A DNA stretch of 64,000 nt from Photobacterium gaetbulicola Gung47 (GTDB taxonomy: Bacteria > Pseudomonadota > Gammaproteobacteria > Enterobacterales > Vibrionaceae). Shown piece by piece: positions 56,105 through 64,000 of the stretch. A program made the translations under genes and the position numbers. How positions within the stretch are numbered: the stretch's first letter is position 1; each line of letters begins with the position of its first letter. The DNA lies in contig CP005974.1 in NCBI GenBank assembly GCA_000940995.1, positions 992,001-1,056,000 on the forward strand. The letters run 5' to 3'. Under the pieces are notes generated by a model, which was not told where the DNA came from, searched no databases, and was given only the letters and a program-made list of their open reading frames with translations.

Positions 56105-56911
56105 TTAGGATTTTGGTTCCAGCTCGCGCTTGGATGTAATGATGAAGGCTTGCGGGTAGCGGCCAGCTTTGGCTTTGTCCCGGTGGGCAATGGCTTCATC
56201 GCGGTCGATATACGGCCCAAGGCGCAGGCGGTAGATCTCGGCCGAGTCTGCTTTCTTCAAGTCGATCGCGGTGCCGAACTCTTTCTCCAGCTGCTGGGCG
56301 ATCTGCTCGGCCTTGCCGGCGTCGGTGACGGCTGCCAGCTGGACGAAGTAGAAGTTGGGGTTGGCACTTTGCCACTCGTTCGGGTTATCGGGCTTGGCCA
56401 CCTGGATCAGCTCGATTTTGACCGGTGCCGTACCGTGCTTGATGACATCCAGCCGCGCGGCCGCCGCCATGCTGAGGTCGATGATCCGGCCGTCGTGGAA
56501 GGGACCACGATCGTTGACCCGCACCACGGCAGTTTTGCCATTGTTGGTATTGGTGACCTTGACATAGCTCGGTAGCGGCAGCGTTTTGTGGGCCGCGGTC
56601 ATCGAGTACATGTCGTAGATCTCGCCATTGGAGGTCTTGTGGCCGTGGAATTTCTGGCCATACCATGAGGCGTCACCTTGTTCGACAAATGGCTGATCAG
56701 CCTGCTCAATCTGGTAGTGCTTGCCGCGCAGGGTGTAGTCCTTGTTGCCCGCAAGGCTCAAAGGCTCATAGCGTGGCTGGGCATCTTCAATATGATCCAG
56801 AGTCGGGGATGACTTCGGCGCGACATCGTCGGCCAGATCGTAGCGCTCGTTGCTCGGTGTCGAGCTACATCCCGCAAGGATAAGAACAAGGAATAAGGGA
56901 GATATGCGCAT
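56105..56911 (-). CDS. rlpA: Septal ring lytic transglycosylase RlpA
   Basis: The 268-residue lipoprotein has lipobox LAGC (Cys15), the double-psi beta-barrel domain (about 75-165; ASWYGQKFHGHKTSNGEIYDM, VRVNDRGPFHDGRIIDLSMAAA, with the catalytic Asp) and a C-terminal SPOR domain (about 185-260; FYFVQLAAVTDAGKAEQIAQQLE) that binds denuded glycan at septa. It follows rodA without a gap and closes the mrdA-rodA-rlpA set. Confidence 0.94.
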   Translation of the reverse strand: MRISPLFLVLILAGCSSTPSNERYDLADDVAPKSSPTLDHIEDAQPRYEPLSLAGNKDYTLRGKHYQIEQADQPFVEQGDASWYGQKFHGHKTSNGEIYDMYSMTAAHKTLPLPSYVKVTNTNNGKTAVVRVNDRGPFHDGRIIDLSMAAAARLDVIKHGTAPVKIELIQVAKPDNPNEWQSANPNFYFVQLAAVTDAGKAEQIAQQLEKEFGTAIDLKKADSAEIYRLRLGPYIDRDEAIAHRDKAKAGRYPQAFIITSKRELEPKS

Positions 56912-58033
56912 TTAGGTCGCCTTGGACAACATTTTTCTATGGGTATGAATCGACATCAGGATCCCGAAACCGGCCATCAGGGTGACCATCGAGGTGCCCC
57001 CGTAGCTGACCAGCGGCAGCGGGACCCCCACAACAGGCAGCAACCCACTGACCATGCCGATGTTAACGAAAATATAAACAAAAAAGCTCAGTACGATACT
57101 GCCTGCCATCATCCGGCCAAAAGCGGTTTGGGCGCGGCTGGCCAGCAGCAGCCCCCGGCCGATAATGAATAGGTAGATAGCCAGCAGGCAAAGGACGCCA
57201 ATCAGGCCCCACTCCTCGGCAATCACCGCGAAGATGAAGTCGGTGTGGCGTTCGGGCAGGAACTCTAGTTGCGACTGGGTGCCTTGCAGCCAGCCTTTGC
57301 CGGACAGGCCACCAGAGCCGATGGCAATTTTCGACTGGATAATGTGGTAACCAGCACCAAGCGGATCGGATTCGGGGTTGAACAGGGTCATTACCCGGGT
57401 TCGCTGGTAATCCCGCATCAGGAATAGCCATAGTACCGGGATGAATGCGCCCACCAGTACCGCCGCCGCGCCGATGATCCTCCAGCTCATGCCTGAGAGG
57501 AACAGTACGAACACCCCGGAAGCCGCGATCAGGATAGAGGTCCCGAGGTCGGGCTGCTTGGCAATCAAGATGGTCGGGACAAAGATCATCACCAGGGCGA
57601 TGACAATGTTTTTCAGGCTGGGCGGTAGCGGGTTGTTACCGATAAAGCGGGCGACCATCAACGGTACAGCCAGCTTGATCAGCTCCGAGGGCTGGAAGCG
57701 AACAAAGCCCAAATTCAGCCAGCGCTGGGCGCCTTTTGACGCCTCGCCGAAAAACAAAACGCCGAGTAGCAGTATCAGCCCGATCCCAAACAGGTAGGGA
57801 GCCCAGGTCTCATAGTGGCGCGGGGAGATCTGGGCCAGGATGAACATGATCCCCAGCGACAGCACCATGCGAACCGCCTGGCGCTCCATCATGGCGATTT
57901 CCTGGCCGCTGGCACTGTACATCACCATCAGGGCAAAGCCCATCAAGGTCAGGATCCCCATCAATAACGGGAAGTCCAGGTGCAAGCGGTCACTTAGGGT
58001 GCGTTTATTGCCTGTGGCGGCCATGATACTCAT
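56912..58033 (-). CDS. rodA: Rod-shape peptidoglycan glycosyltransferase RodA
   Basis: The 373-residue SEDS protein has about ten membrane helices, RFQPSELIKLAVPLMVARFI, the conserved loop KQPDLGTSILIAASG with the catalytic Asp region, and VVGVPLPLVSYGGTSMVTLMAGFG. It polymerises glycan strands in the elongasome together with PBP2. Its ATG overlaps the mrdA stop by four bases (ATGA). Confidence 0.95.
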   Translation of the reverse strand: MSIMAATGNKRTLSDRLHLDFPLLMGILTLMGFALMVMYSASGQEIAMMERQAVRMVLSLGIMFILAQISPRHYETWAPYLFGIGLILLLGVLFFGEASKGAQRWLNLGFVRFQPSELIKLAVPLMVARFIGNNPLPPSLKNIVIALVMIFVPTILIAKQPDLGTSILIAASGVFVLFLSGMSWRIIGAAAVLVGAFIPVLWLFLMRDYQRTRVMTLFNPESDPLGAGYHIIQSKIAIGSGGLSGKGWLQGTQSQLEFLPERHTDFIFAVIAEEWGLIGVLCLLAIYLFIIGRGLLLASRAQTAFGRMMAGSIVLSFFVYIFVNIGMVSGLLPVVGVPLPLVSYGGTSMVTLMAGFGILMSIHTHRKMLSKAT

Positions 58034-59985
58034 TGCGATACCTCGGCTATTTTCTTGTCGACGATCTCTACCAGCGGATCGGGCTTTTCGGGCTTGAGCA
58101 GCATGTGATCGAATATCCTTCGAGCAACTGGACCACCGTTGGAGGAGCCGCCCCCGGCGTTTTCCAGTACCATGGAGACCACAATTTCCGGCTTTTCAAA
58201 TGGCGCGAAGGCGGTAAACAGGGCGTGGTCGCGCAAGTGCTCTTCCAGCTCTTCGGCGTTGTACTCCTGATCTTCGGCCAGGCCGAAGACCTGGGCTGAG
58301 CCGGACTTGCCGCCGGCTTTGTATTCGGTGCCATAGAACGGACGGCGGGCGGTACCGCGCGGGCCGTAAAGTACCTGGTACATCCCCTGCTTGGCGACCT
58401 CCCAGTATTTAGGGTCGACATTGTCGATTGGCGGGAAGTCATCGTACACCGCGGGCCGTTCAACATCGTCATCGATGATGTCCTTGAGCAGGTGTGGCGC
58501 CTGAACCCGGCCCTGGTTGACCAGTACCGTGGTGGCTTTGGCGATCTGCAGCGGGGTTGCCGTCCAGTAGCCCTGCCCGATCCCGACGGGGATGGTATCC
58601 CCCTGGTACCAAGGCTGGCGGAAGCGGGCTTGTTTCCACTCGCGGGTTGGCATGTTGGCTTTGCTCTCTTCATGGATGTCGATGCCGGTGTACTCACCGA
58701 AGCCGAAACGGCTCATCCAGTCAGAGAGGCGATCGATGCCCATGTCGTAGGCGATCTGGTAGAAGAAGGTATCGACCGACTCTTCAATCGCCTTGTAGAT
58801 ATTGACCTTGCCGTGGCCCCAGCGCAGCCAGTCGCGGAATGGGCGGCTGTTGGAGTTCGGGATACGCCAGTAGCCCGGATCATTGCGGGTGGTGCGGGTG
58901 GTGATCACCCCTTCGCTCAGCGCGGCGACTGCAATCATCGGCTTTATCGTCGAGGCTGGTGGGTAAATACCCAGTGTGACCCGGTTAACCAGTGGGCGGT
59001 TCTTGTCGTTGAGCAGTTCGCGGTATTTGGCACCGGAAATACCGTGGACGAACAGGTTCGGATCGTAGCTAGGGCTTGAGACCATCGCCAGTACAGACGA
59101 GTCACGCGGATCCATGACGATGACCGAGCCACGCCTGCGTTTGATTAGCTCCTCGCCGGTATCCGGGTCGAGCTTGCGCTCGGTCAGGAGTTCCTGGACA
59201 TAGAGCTGGAGCTCAATGTCGATGTTCAGTTTGATGTCGTTGCCCGGGATCGGCGGGACATATTTCAGGGTACGGATGATCCGCCCGCGGCTGTTGACCT
59301 CGACTTCCTGGTAGCCCGAGGTGCCGTGCAGCATATCTTCGTAGTAACGCTCAACCCCCAGCTTGCCGATATCTCGGGTCGCCTTGTAGTTATTGATCTT
59401 CTCTTCGCGTTCAAGGCGCTGGATGTCGCGGTCGTTGATTTTGGCCACATAGCCCAGCACATGGGTCAGGGCTTCGCCGTACGGGTAGTGGCGCTTGAGG
59501 TAGGCTTTGACTTCGACGCCTGGGAAGCGGTGCTGGTTGACGGAAAACAGGGCCACCTGCTCTTCGGTCATCTGGTTGAGGATCGGTACCGACTTGAAAC
59601 GGCGGGTACGACGGCGCTCGCGCTCGAAGCGCTCGATCTGCTCGTCGGTGACGCCCATCAAGTCCTTGAGGCGATCGAAGGTATCTTGCCTGTCCGGTAC
59701 TTTTTCCGAGGTGATCTCGAGCGAGTATACCGGGCGGTTCTCCGCCAGGAGAATGCCGTTACGGTCGTAGATCAGGCCGCGGTTCGGGGCGACAGGGACT
59801 ATCTTGATCCGGTTATCGTTCGATCGTGTTTGGTAGTCTTCGTGCTCCTTGATCTGGATGTGATACAGGTTAGTGAGCAGAATACCGACCAGCACGACGA
59901 TGCCGATAAATGAGACAAGAGCCCGGCGAAAGAATAACGCCGACTCAGCCCGGTGGTCGCGGATCTGCGTTCGCTTTTGTCTCAT
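58030..59985 (-). CDS. mrdA: Penicillin-binding protein 2 (peptidoglycan transpeptidase)
   Basis: The 651-residue class B PBP has one N-terminal membrane helix (about 22-42), a pedestal domain (NRGLIYDRNGILLAENRPVYSLE), and a transpeptidase domain with Ser345 in PPASTIKPM, SVDTFFYQI (SxN-like) and KAGGKSGSAQVF (KSG). It crosslinks peptidoglycan during elongation with RodA. Downstream of rlmH; the order rsfS-rlmH-mrdA-rodA-rlpA-dacA equals that of E. coli. Confidence 0.96.
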   Translation of the reverse strand: MRQKRTQIRDHRAESALFFRRALVSFIGIVVLVGILLTNLYHIQIKEHEDYQTRSNDNRIKIVPVAPNRGLIYDRNGILLAENRPVYSLEITSEKVPDRQDTFDRLKDLMGVTDEQIERFERERRRTRRFKSVPILNQMTEEQVALFSVNQHRFPGVEVKAYLKRHYPYGEALTHVLGYVAKINDRDIQRLEREEKINNYKATRDIGKLGVERYYEDMLHGTSGYQEVEVNSRGRIIRTLKYVPPIPGNDIKLNIDIELQLYVQELLTERKLDPDTGEELIKRRRGSVIVMDPRDSSVLAMVSSPSYDPNLFVHGISGAKYRELLNDKNRPLVNRVTLGIYPPASTIKPMIAVAALSEGVITTRTTRNDPGYWRIPNSNSRPFRDWLRWGHGKVNIYKAIEESVDTFFYQIAYDMGIDRLSDWMSRFGFGEYTGIDIHEESKANMPTREWKQARFRQPWYQGDTIPVGIGQGYWTATPLQIAKATTVLVNQGRVQAPHLLKDIIDDDVERPAVYDDFPPIDNVDPKYWEVAKQGMYQVLYGPRGTARRPFYGTEYKAGGKSGSAQVFGLAEDQEYNAEELEEHLRDHALFTAFAPFEKPEIVVSMVLENAGGGSSNGGPVARRIFDHMLLKPEKPDPLVEIVDKKIAEVSQ

Positions 59986-59991
59986 TGCCCA

Positions 59992-60462
59992 TTATTCCCT
60001 ATGGTACGGATGGTTGGCTGTGATGCTCCACGCACGGTACAGGCTTTCGGCCATGACAATACGCACCAGTGGATGGGGTAGGGTCAGTGGGGACAGCGAC
60101 CAGCTCTGGTCGGCAGCCGCCTTGCAGGCAGGAGCCAAGCCTTCCGGGCCGCCGATCAGGATAGAGACATCCCGGCCGTCGAGCTTCCAGCTTTCCAGTT
60201 GTTCGGCCAATTGCTCGGTATCCCAGCGCTTGCCTGGGATATCCAAGGTGACAATACGGTTGCCTTTTGGCACGGCAGCCAGCATTGCCTCGCCTTCCTT
60301 TTGCAGAATACGGGCGATATCGGCATTCTTACCGCGCTTGCCTGCCTGGATTTCAACCAGCTCAAGCGGCATATCTTTCGGGAAGCGGCGGCTGTATTCT
60401 TTGTAGCCTTCCTCGACCCATTTCGGCATCTTGGTGCCGACAGCAATCAGTTGAAGCTTCAT
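59992..60462 (-). CDS. rlmH: 23S rRNA pseudouridine1915 N3-methyltransferase
   Basis: The 156-residue SPOUT methyltransferase has MKLQLIAVGTKMPKWVEEGYKEYSRR at the start, then FLIGGPEGL-like ILIGGPEGLAP, and SLSPLTLPHPLVRIVMAESLYRAWSI with the knotted SAM site, ending in HPYHRE. It methylates pseudouridine 1915 of 23S rRNA in assembled ribosomes. It starts six bases after rsfS and ends six bases before mrdA. Confidence 0.97.
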   Translation of the reverse strand: MKLQLIAVGTKMPKWVEEGYKEYSRRFPKDMPLELVEIQAGKRGKNADIARILQKEGEAMLAAVPKGNRIVTLDIPGKRWDTEQLAEQLESWKLDGRDVSILIGGPEGLAPACKAAADQSWSLSPLTLPHPLVRIVMAESLYRAWSITANHPYHRE

Positions 60463-60468
60463 TGTCGG

Positions 60469-60786
60469 TTAGCCCCAGAGCTTCTCCAGTTGGTACAGGT
60501 TACGCGCATCTTCCTGCATGATGTGCAGCATCACGCTACCCATATCAACGATTACCCACTCACCGTCTTCTTCGCCGCTGATCCCAAATGGCGGGTAGTC
60601 AATTAGCTTCGATTCCTTGTTAACGTGATCGGCAATCGAGGCGACATGGCGGTTTGACGTACCGGTGCACAGTACCATGAAATCAGTGATGCTTGATTTA
60701 CCGCGAACATCAAGGGTAACGATGTCCTGTGCTTTGATGTCATCTACTTTATCAACAATAAAATCGTGTAGTTCTTGAACCTGCAA
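60469..60786 (-). CDS. rsfS: Ribosomal silencing factor
   Basis: The 105-residue protein matches RsfS (YbeB), 105 residues in E. coli: VDDIKAQDIVTLDVRGKSSITDFMVLCTGTSNRHVASIADHV and GDGVMLHI-type DMGSVMLHIMQEDARNLYQLEKLW. It binds L14 and blocks subunit joining in stationary phase. The start is TTG, with AGGA seven bases ahead; the family N-terminus begins there and no ATG is available nearer than 30 codons upstream. Confidence 0.94.
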   Translation of the reverse strand: MQVQELHDFIVDKVDDIKAQDIVTLDVRGKSSITDFMVLCTGTSNRHVASIADHVNKESKLIDYPPFGISGEEDGEWVIVDMGSVMLHIMQEDARNLYQLEKLWG

Positions 60787-60940
60787 AAGGGGGTCCTCTT
60801 TTGTGTGTTTGGTGTCATTACTGTAGACCCAGATAGTGCTGGGTCCCAATGTAGCGGCGCAGTATACCATGCTCAAGCTCGTTCAATACAAGTTGGCAGT
60901 AACTTTACATAGGCCTGCGCCCCTAACTCGCGTGTGGTGG

Positions 60941-61969
60941 CTAAAGCTTGCTCGGGATTGCGGTATGGACACCGCACATCTCGGCGCACAGGGCCGACAG
61001 GGCATCCCATGGCTGGTAGTCAAAGTCGGTCTTGACCCGCAGCTCCAGCTCGGCCAATTGCTGGAGCAGCTTGATGATCACTGCCAGTGGCAGACGGTGG
61101 AGGGCGCCAATGTAGACTTCCCGGCGGCTTTGCCAGATCCGGAAGTTCTCGAAAATGTTGTTGAGCGACGTGCCCTTGTTACCCATCTCCTGCATTTTAT
61201 ACAACTGGGTCAACTCGCGCTGTAAGGTGCGTAGCAGGATCACCGCTTCAACCCCTTCGCCTTGCAGTTGGCGCAATACACGCTGACTGCGCTTGGCTTG
61301 GCCGGCCAGTACCGCATCGAGCAGCTGGAAAGGCGTATAGTGGTTGTGGCGGCTGAGGGCATCTTCGAGGCGCACGACAGTCAGCTCGCCGTCGGGGTAG
61401 AGCAGCACCAGTTTTTGTAGGCTCTGGGCCAATGCGAGCAGGTTGCCTTCATGCCATTGGGCCAATAGTTGGACCGACTCATGATCCGGCTTGAGCCCGA
61501 GCTGCTGGCAGCGGCCCTGGATAAAGCGCGGTAAGTGGCGTGCTTCCGGCGTGTTGCAAGGGATATACAACCCCTGGGCGTCCAGTGCCTTGAACCACTT
61601 GGTGCTTTCTTGCTTTTTGTTGAGACGGGGGCCCTGAACAAGTAGCAAGATATCGTCATGGGCACTGTCGATCACTTCTTGCAGCGACTTGGCTTGCTGA
61701 GCATTGAGGCCGTTCTCCGGTAGCTCCAGCTCAATGATCTGGCGCGCTGAAAACAGGCTCATGGCCTGGCAGCAATCGAGGACGCTGTTCCAGTCGAGTT
61801 GAGCATCAACGGCAAAGCTGTGGCGCTCATCGAAGCCGGCCTGCTGGGCGGCCAGTTTGATCTGATCGCTGGCTTCGAGCTTTAGCAGTGGCTCGTTGCC
61901 ACATAGCAGATAGGCACGGCGCAGCCCTTTGCTCAGCTGCTGTGCCAGGTGTTCAGGGTAAATCCTCAT
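60941..61969 (-). CDS. holA: DNA polymerase III delta subunit
   Basis: The 342-residue protein matches HolA: MRIYPEHLAQQLSKGLRRAYLLCGNEPLLKLEASDQI, then QIIELELPENGLNAQQAKSL and a collar-domain C-terminus (TDFDYQPWDALSALCAEM). It opens the beta clamp as part of the clamp loader. Its ATG overlaps the lptE stop by four bases (ATGA), as in E. coli. Confidence 0.94.
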   Translation of the reverse strand: MRIYPEHLAQQLSKGLRRAYLLCGNEPLLKLEASDQIKLAAQQAGFDERHSFAVDAQLDWNSVLDCCQAMSLFSARQIIELELPENGLNAQQAKSLQEVIDSAHDDILLLVQGPRLNKKQESTKWFKALDAQGLYIPCNTPEARHLPRFIQGRCQQLGLKPDHESVQLLAQWHEGNLLALAQSLQKLVLLYPDGELTVVRLEDALSRHNHYTPFQLLDAVLAGQAKRSQRVLRQLQGEGVEAVILLRTLQRELTQLYKMQEMGNKGTSLNNIFENFRIWQSRREVYIGALHRLPLAVIIKLLQQLAELELRVKTDFDYQPWDALSALCAEMCGVHTAIPSKL

Positions 61970-62631
61970 TGTGCGGACTCGGCCTGGTTATCTTGTCTGG
62001 CGGCTGGGTCGGCCGCGGCACTGTCGGCTTTGACGTCCAAGCCGAGCTCGGTCGAAACACGCTCGTCATTGTCGGTATTCTGCTCCAGCAAGGCTTCCAG
62101 CTCTTGTTCTTCCATCTGGTTGAAAATGGCTGTCAGGCGGGCAAGCTGGCGCATGATCTGCTTGGCGGCCTGCTCGCGCATCTCTTGCTCAATCATGTCG
62201 CGCTCGACAGATTTTGCCAATGCGGTCAGTGGGTTATCGAGGAAGGTCCGGTTGACACGGGTAGTGTACGTTTGGCTGCCTTTTTCCGGTACCACAATCC
62301 GGTAGCGTACGGTATAGGTTAGCTCGTATTCGGCAGCACGGGCGTTCTGGTAGAGCGACAGGGTACGCTCACCGGTCGATTCGCTGATCAGGTGCAGGTT
62401 AGGGACTCTGCTTGAAGGCGCAACTGGCTCGATGCCGTGTAGCTGGAATTGGGATTTTACCTGACGGTGCAGTTGGCCGTATTGGTCAAAACTGGTCAGG
62501 GAAAGTTTGGCAATGTCGTCGGGCAACATGTAGTTACCACGGAGGTGAAAACCGCAGGATGCAGTCGCCAGCGCCATAAGGACAACAAAGAAGGTTCGGA
62601 TAATGCTTTTTGGAGAAATGAAAGCTCTCAC
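61966..62631 (-). CDS. lptE: LPS assembly lipoprotein LptE
   Basis: The 221-residue lipoprotein has a lipobox ending at Cys26 (ALATASCGFHLRGNY), the typical LptE start after lipidation. It plugs the LptD barrel in the outer membrane. The start is GTG with GGAG eight bases ahead. The C-terminal 40 residues (VSTELGLDVKADSAAADPAARQ) are an extra low-complexity tail, so the protein is longer than E. coli LptE (193). Between leuS and holA, as in E. coli. Confidence 0.93.
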   Translation of the reverse strand: MRAFISPKSIIRTFFVVLMALATASCGFHLRGNYMLPDDIAKLSLTSFDQYGQLHRQVKSQFQLHGIEPVAPSSRVPNLHLISESTGERTLSLYQNARAAEYELTYTVRYRIVVPEKGSQTYTTRVNRTFLDNPLTALAKSVERDMIEQEMREQAAKQIMRQLARLTAIFNQMEEQELEALLEQNTDNDERVSTELGLDVKADSAAADPAARQDNQAESAQ

Positions 62632-62712
62632 CGAGTCTGCTCCATGAAAAAAAGTGAAAACTGACCGGCTGACGCGGATGGTTCTGTTCGAAGTGTGTGA
62701 GCCGGATTAAAA

Positions 62713-62738
62713 CTGTGGCTCCAAAACAGGAGCCACAG
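62713..62738 (-). terminator. Hairpin after leuS
   Basis: Perfect 10-bp stem CTGTGGCTCC / GGAGCCACAG with a six-base loop, followed by only four T on the minus strand. It may attenuate rather than end transcription into lptE. Confidence 0.55.
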
Positions 62739-62775
62739 GTTAGGCACTGGGAAATTGCTTTAGTTCGCTGCGGGA

Positions 62776-64000
62776 TTAGTTCGCAACGATATTCAGCAGT
62801 TTGCCCGGTACGTAAATCACTTTGCGAATGGTTTTGTCGCTTGTGAATTTGGTTACGCCTTCTTCGGCCATTGCCAGGGCTTCGACTTGCTCTTTGGTGG
62901 CATCAGCCGCTACTGTCAGCTTAGCACGCAGCTTGCCGTTGACCTGAACAACAATCAGCTTCTCGTCTTCAACCAATGCTTTTTCGTCAGCCTCCGGCCA
63001 ATCGGCGTGGTCAACGTCGCTCTGGCCCAGCGCTTCCCACATTTCGAAACAGATGTGCGGTGTCATTGGGTACAGCATACGAACGATAGCCTTCAGTGCT
63101 TCGTCAAGTAGGGCACGGTCTTGTGCACTGTCCTGAGAGGCTTTGGTCAGCTTGTTCATCAGCTCCATGATGGCAGCGATAGCGGTGTTGAACGTCTGGC
63201 GGCGGCCGATGTCGTCACTCACTTTGGCGATAGTCTTGTGAACGTCGCGGCGCAGGGCTTTTTGATCTGAAGTCAGAGCTGCAATATCAAGCGCTTCAGC
63301 TTCGCCTTTGGCTGTGTGGTCGTGTACCAGCTTCCAAACACGCTTCAGGAAGCGGTTAGCACCCTCCACACCAGACTCTTGCCATTCCAGCGTCATATCA
63401 GCCGGAGAGGCAAACATCATGAACAGGCGAACGGTATCCGCACCGTATTTGTCTACCATCTCCTGCGGGTCGATACCGTTGTTCTTCGACTTGGACATCT
63501 TGGTCATGCCCGAGTGAACCACTTCGTTGCCTTCGTTATCAACGGCCTTGGTGATACGGCCCTTTTCGTCACGCTCAACAGTCACATCTGTTGGGGCAAC
63601 CCAGATTTTCGCGCCTTTGTCGTTGGTGTAGTAGTAAGCGTCAGCCAGTACCATACCCTGACAAAGCAGCTGCTTGAATGGTTCGTCGCTGGTTACCATA
63701 CCGCAGTCGCGCAGCAGCTTGTGGAAGAAGCGAGAGTACAGCAGGTGCATACACGCGTGCTCGATACCACCGATGTACTGGTCAACCGGCAGCCAGTAGT
63801 TTGCTGCGTCAGAATCTAGCATCTCGTCGGCTTGTGGCGAACAGTAGCGAGCGTAGTACCAAGACGATTCCATGAAGGTATCGAAGGTATCCGTTTCCAG
63901 CAGTGCTGGCTGGCCGTTGAACGTGGTCTTCGCCCACTCTTTGTCGGCTTTGATTGGGCTGGTTACGCCGTCCATCACCACATCTTCAGGCAGGATCACT
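62776..64000 (-). CDS. leuS: Leucyl-tRNA synthetase, C-terminal part
   Basis: The frame is open to the window edge, so about 408 residues of the C-terminal half are seen. It shows the class I KMSKS loop (KMSKSKNNGIDP), GIEHACMHLLYSRFFHKLLRD before it, the anticodon-binding helical domain, and the C-terminal domain ending IRKVIYVPGKLLNIVAN. It charges tRNA-Leu. The Rossmann HIGH motif and editing domain lie outside the window. Confidence 0.96.
   Translation of the reverse strand, partial: VILPEDVVMDGVTSPIKADKEWAKTTFNGQPALLETDTFDTFMESSWYYARYCSPQADEMLDSDAANYWLPVDQYIGGIEHACMHLLYSRFFHKLLRDCGMVTSDEPFKQLLCQGMVLADAYYYTNDKGAKIWVAPTDVTVERDEKGRITKAVDNEGNEVVHSGMTKMSKSKNNGIDPQEMVDKYGADTVRLFMMFASPADMTLEWQESGVEGANRFLKRVWKLVHDHTAKGEAEALDIAALTSDQKALRRDVHKTIAKVSDDIGRRQTFNTAIAAIMELMNKLTKASQDSAQDRALLDEALKAIVRMLYPMTPHICFEMWEALGQSDVDHADWPEADEKALVEDEKLIVVQVNGKLRAKLTVAADATKEQVEALAMAEEGVTKFTSDKTIRKVIYVPGKLLNIVAN

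Noticed and set aside
58492..59913. Two 195-codon plus-strand frames opposite mrdA
   Set aside because: Both mirror the coding pattern of mrdA and show no family features.
62640..62660. Five-codon ORF (ATG GAG CAG ACT CGG TGA) ending over the lptE GTG
   Set aside because: Its own ATG has no ribosome site and its GGAG serves as the site for the lptE GTG, so a leader peptide is not supported.

Overview
The window is bacterial chromosome from a member of the Vibrionaceae, most likely Photobacterium or a close relative such as Enterovibrio or Grimontia. The grounds are the 16S rRNA text, Vibrio-type tRNA-Trp and 5S genes, and gene content (DUF2066, DUF2069, TIGR03503-type and DUF1904 proteins). 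Genus is an inference from remembered 16S signatures, not from a search. Almost all of it is core genome. I see no prophage, insertion sequence, CRISPR array or toxin/defence island.

Layout. (1) 1-12,700: end of accA, tilS, a small cytochrome c, an aromatic amino acid permease with a TyrR box, the yaeP/DUF4250 pair, a diguanylate cyclase, a patatin, proS, trmO, the methionine importer metNIQ with a tandem MetJ operator, and gmhB. (2) 12,885-18,575: a five-gene Yej-type peptide ABC transporter lying between gmhB and the rRNA operon. (3) 18,748-24,560: a complete rRNA operon (P1 promoter, boxA leader, 16S, tRNA-less spacer, 23S, two 5S, tRNA-Asp, tRNA-Trp) ending in a strongly altered second copy of tRNA-Trp. 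(4) 24,600-39,000: periplasmic coiled-coil protein, DUF1904, yafD, Yip1 protein, mltD, gloB, yafS, rnhA, dnaQ, a TIGR03503-type protein, fadE (FadR operator), a SulP transporter with a long leader, gmhA, yafJ. (5) 39,070-52,400: purMN (PurR box), upp, uraA, DUF2066, bepA-arsC-wrbA-DUF2069, a TusA-like gene, perM, gcvR-bcp, dapA-bamC. (6) 52,480-64,000: lipBA, ybeD, dacA, rlpA-rodA-mrdA-rlmH-rsfS, holA-lptE-leuS.

Blocks 1, 3 and 4 follow the order of the E. coli accA-proS-metNIQ-gmhB-rrnH-yafD-mltD-dnaQ-fadE-gmhA region. Block 5 follows the purMN-upp-uraA ... bepA-perM-bcp-gcvR-dapA-bamC region, and block 6 the lipA-dacA-mrd-leuS region. So three ancestral gammaproteobacterial neighbourhoods are joined here. 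The Yej-type operon is the main insertion relative to that order.

Functionally the window serves cell-envelope building (PBP2/RodA, DacA, RlpA, MltD, LptE, BamC, BepA, GmhA/GmhB), cofactor and nucleotide supply (lipoate, purines, uracil salvage), translation (rRNA, tRNA, ProS, LeuS, TilS, TrmO, RlmH, RsfS) and replication (DnaQ, HolA, RNase HI). Regulatory sites for MetJ, TyrR, PurR and FadR can be read directly. The most unusual features are the T8 run inside the 16S gene, the rearranged tRNA-Trp copy, and the long structured leader before the SulP gene.
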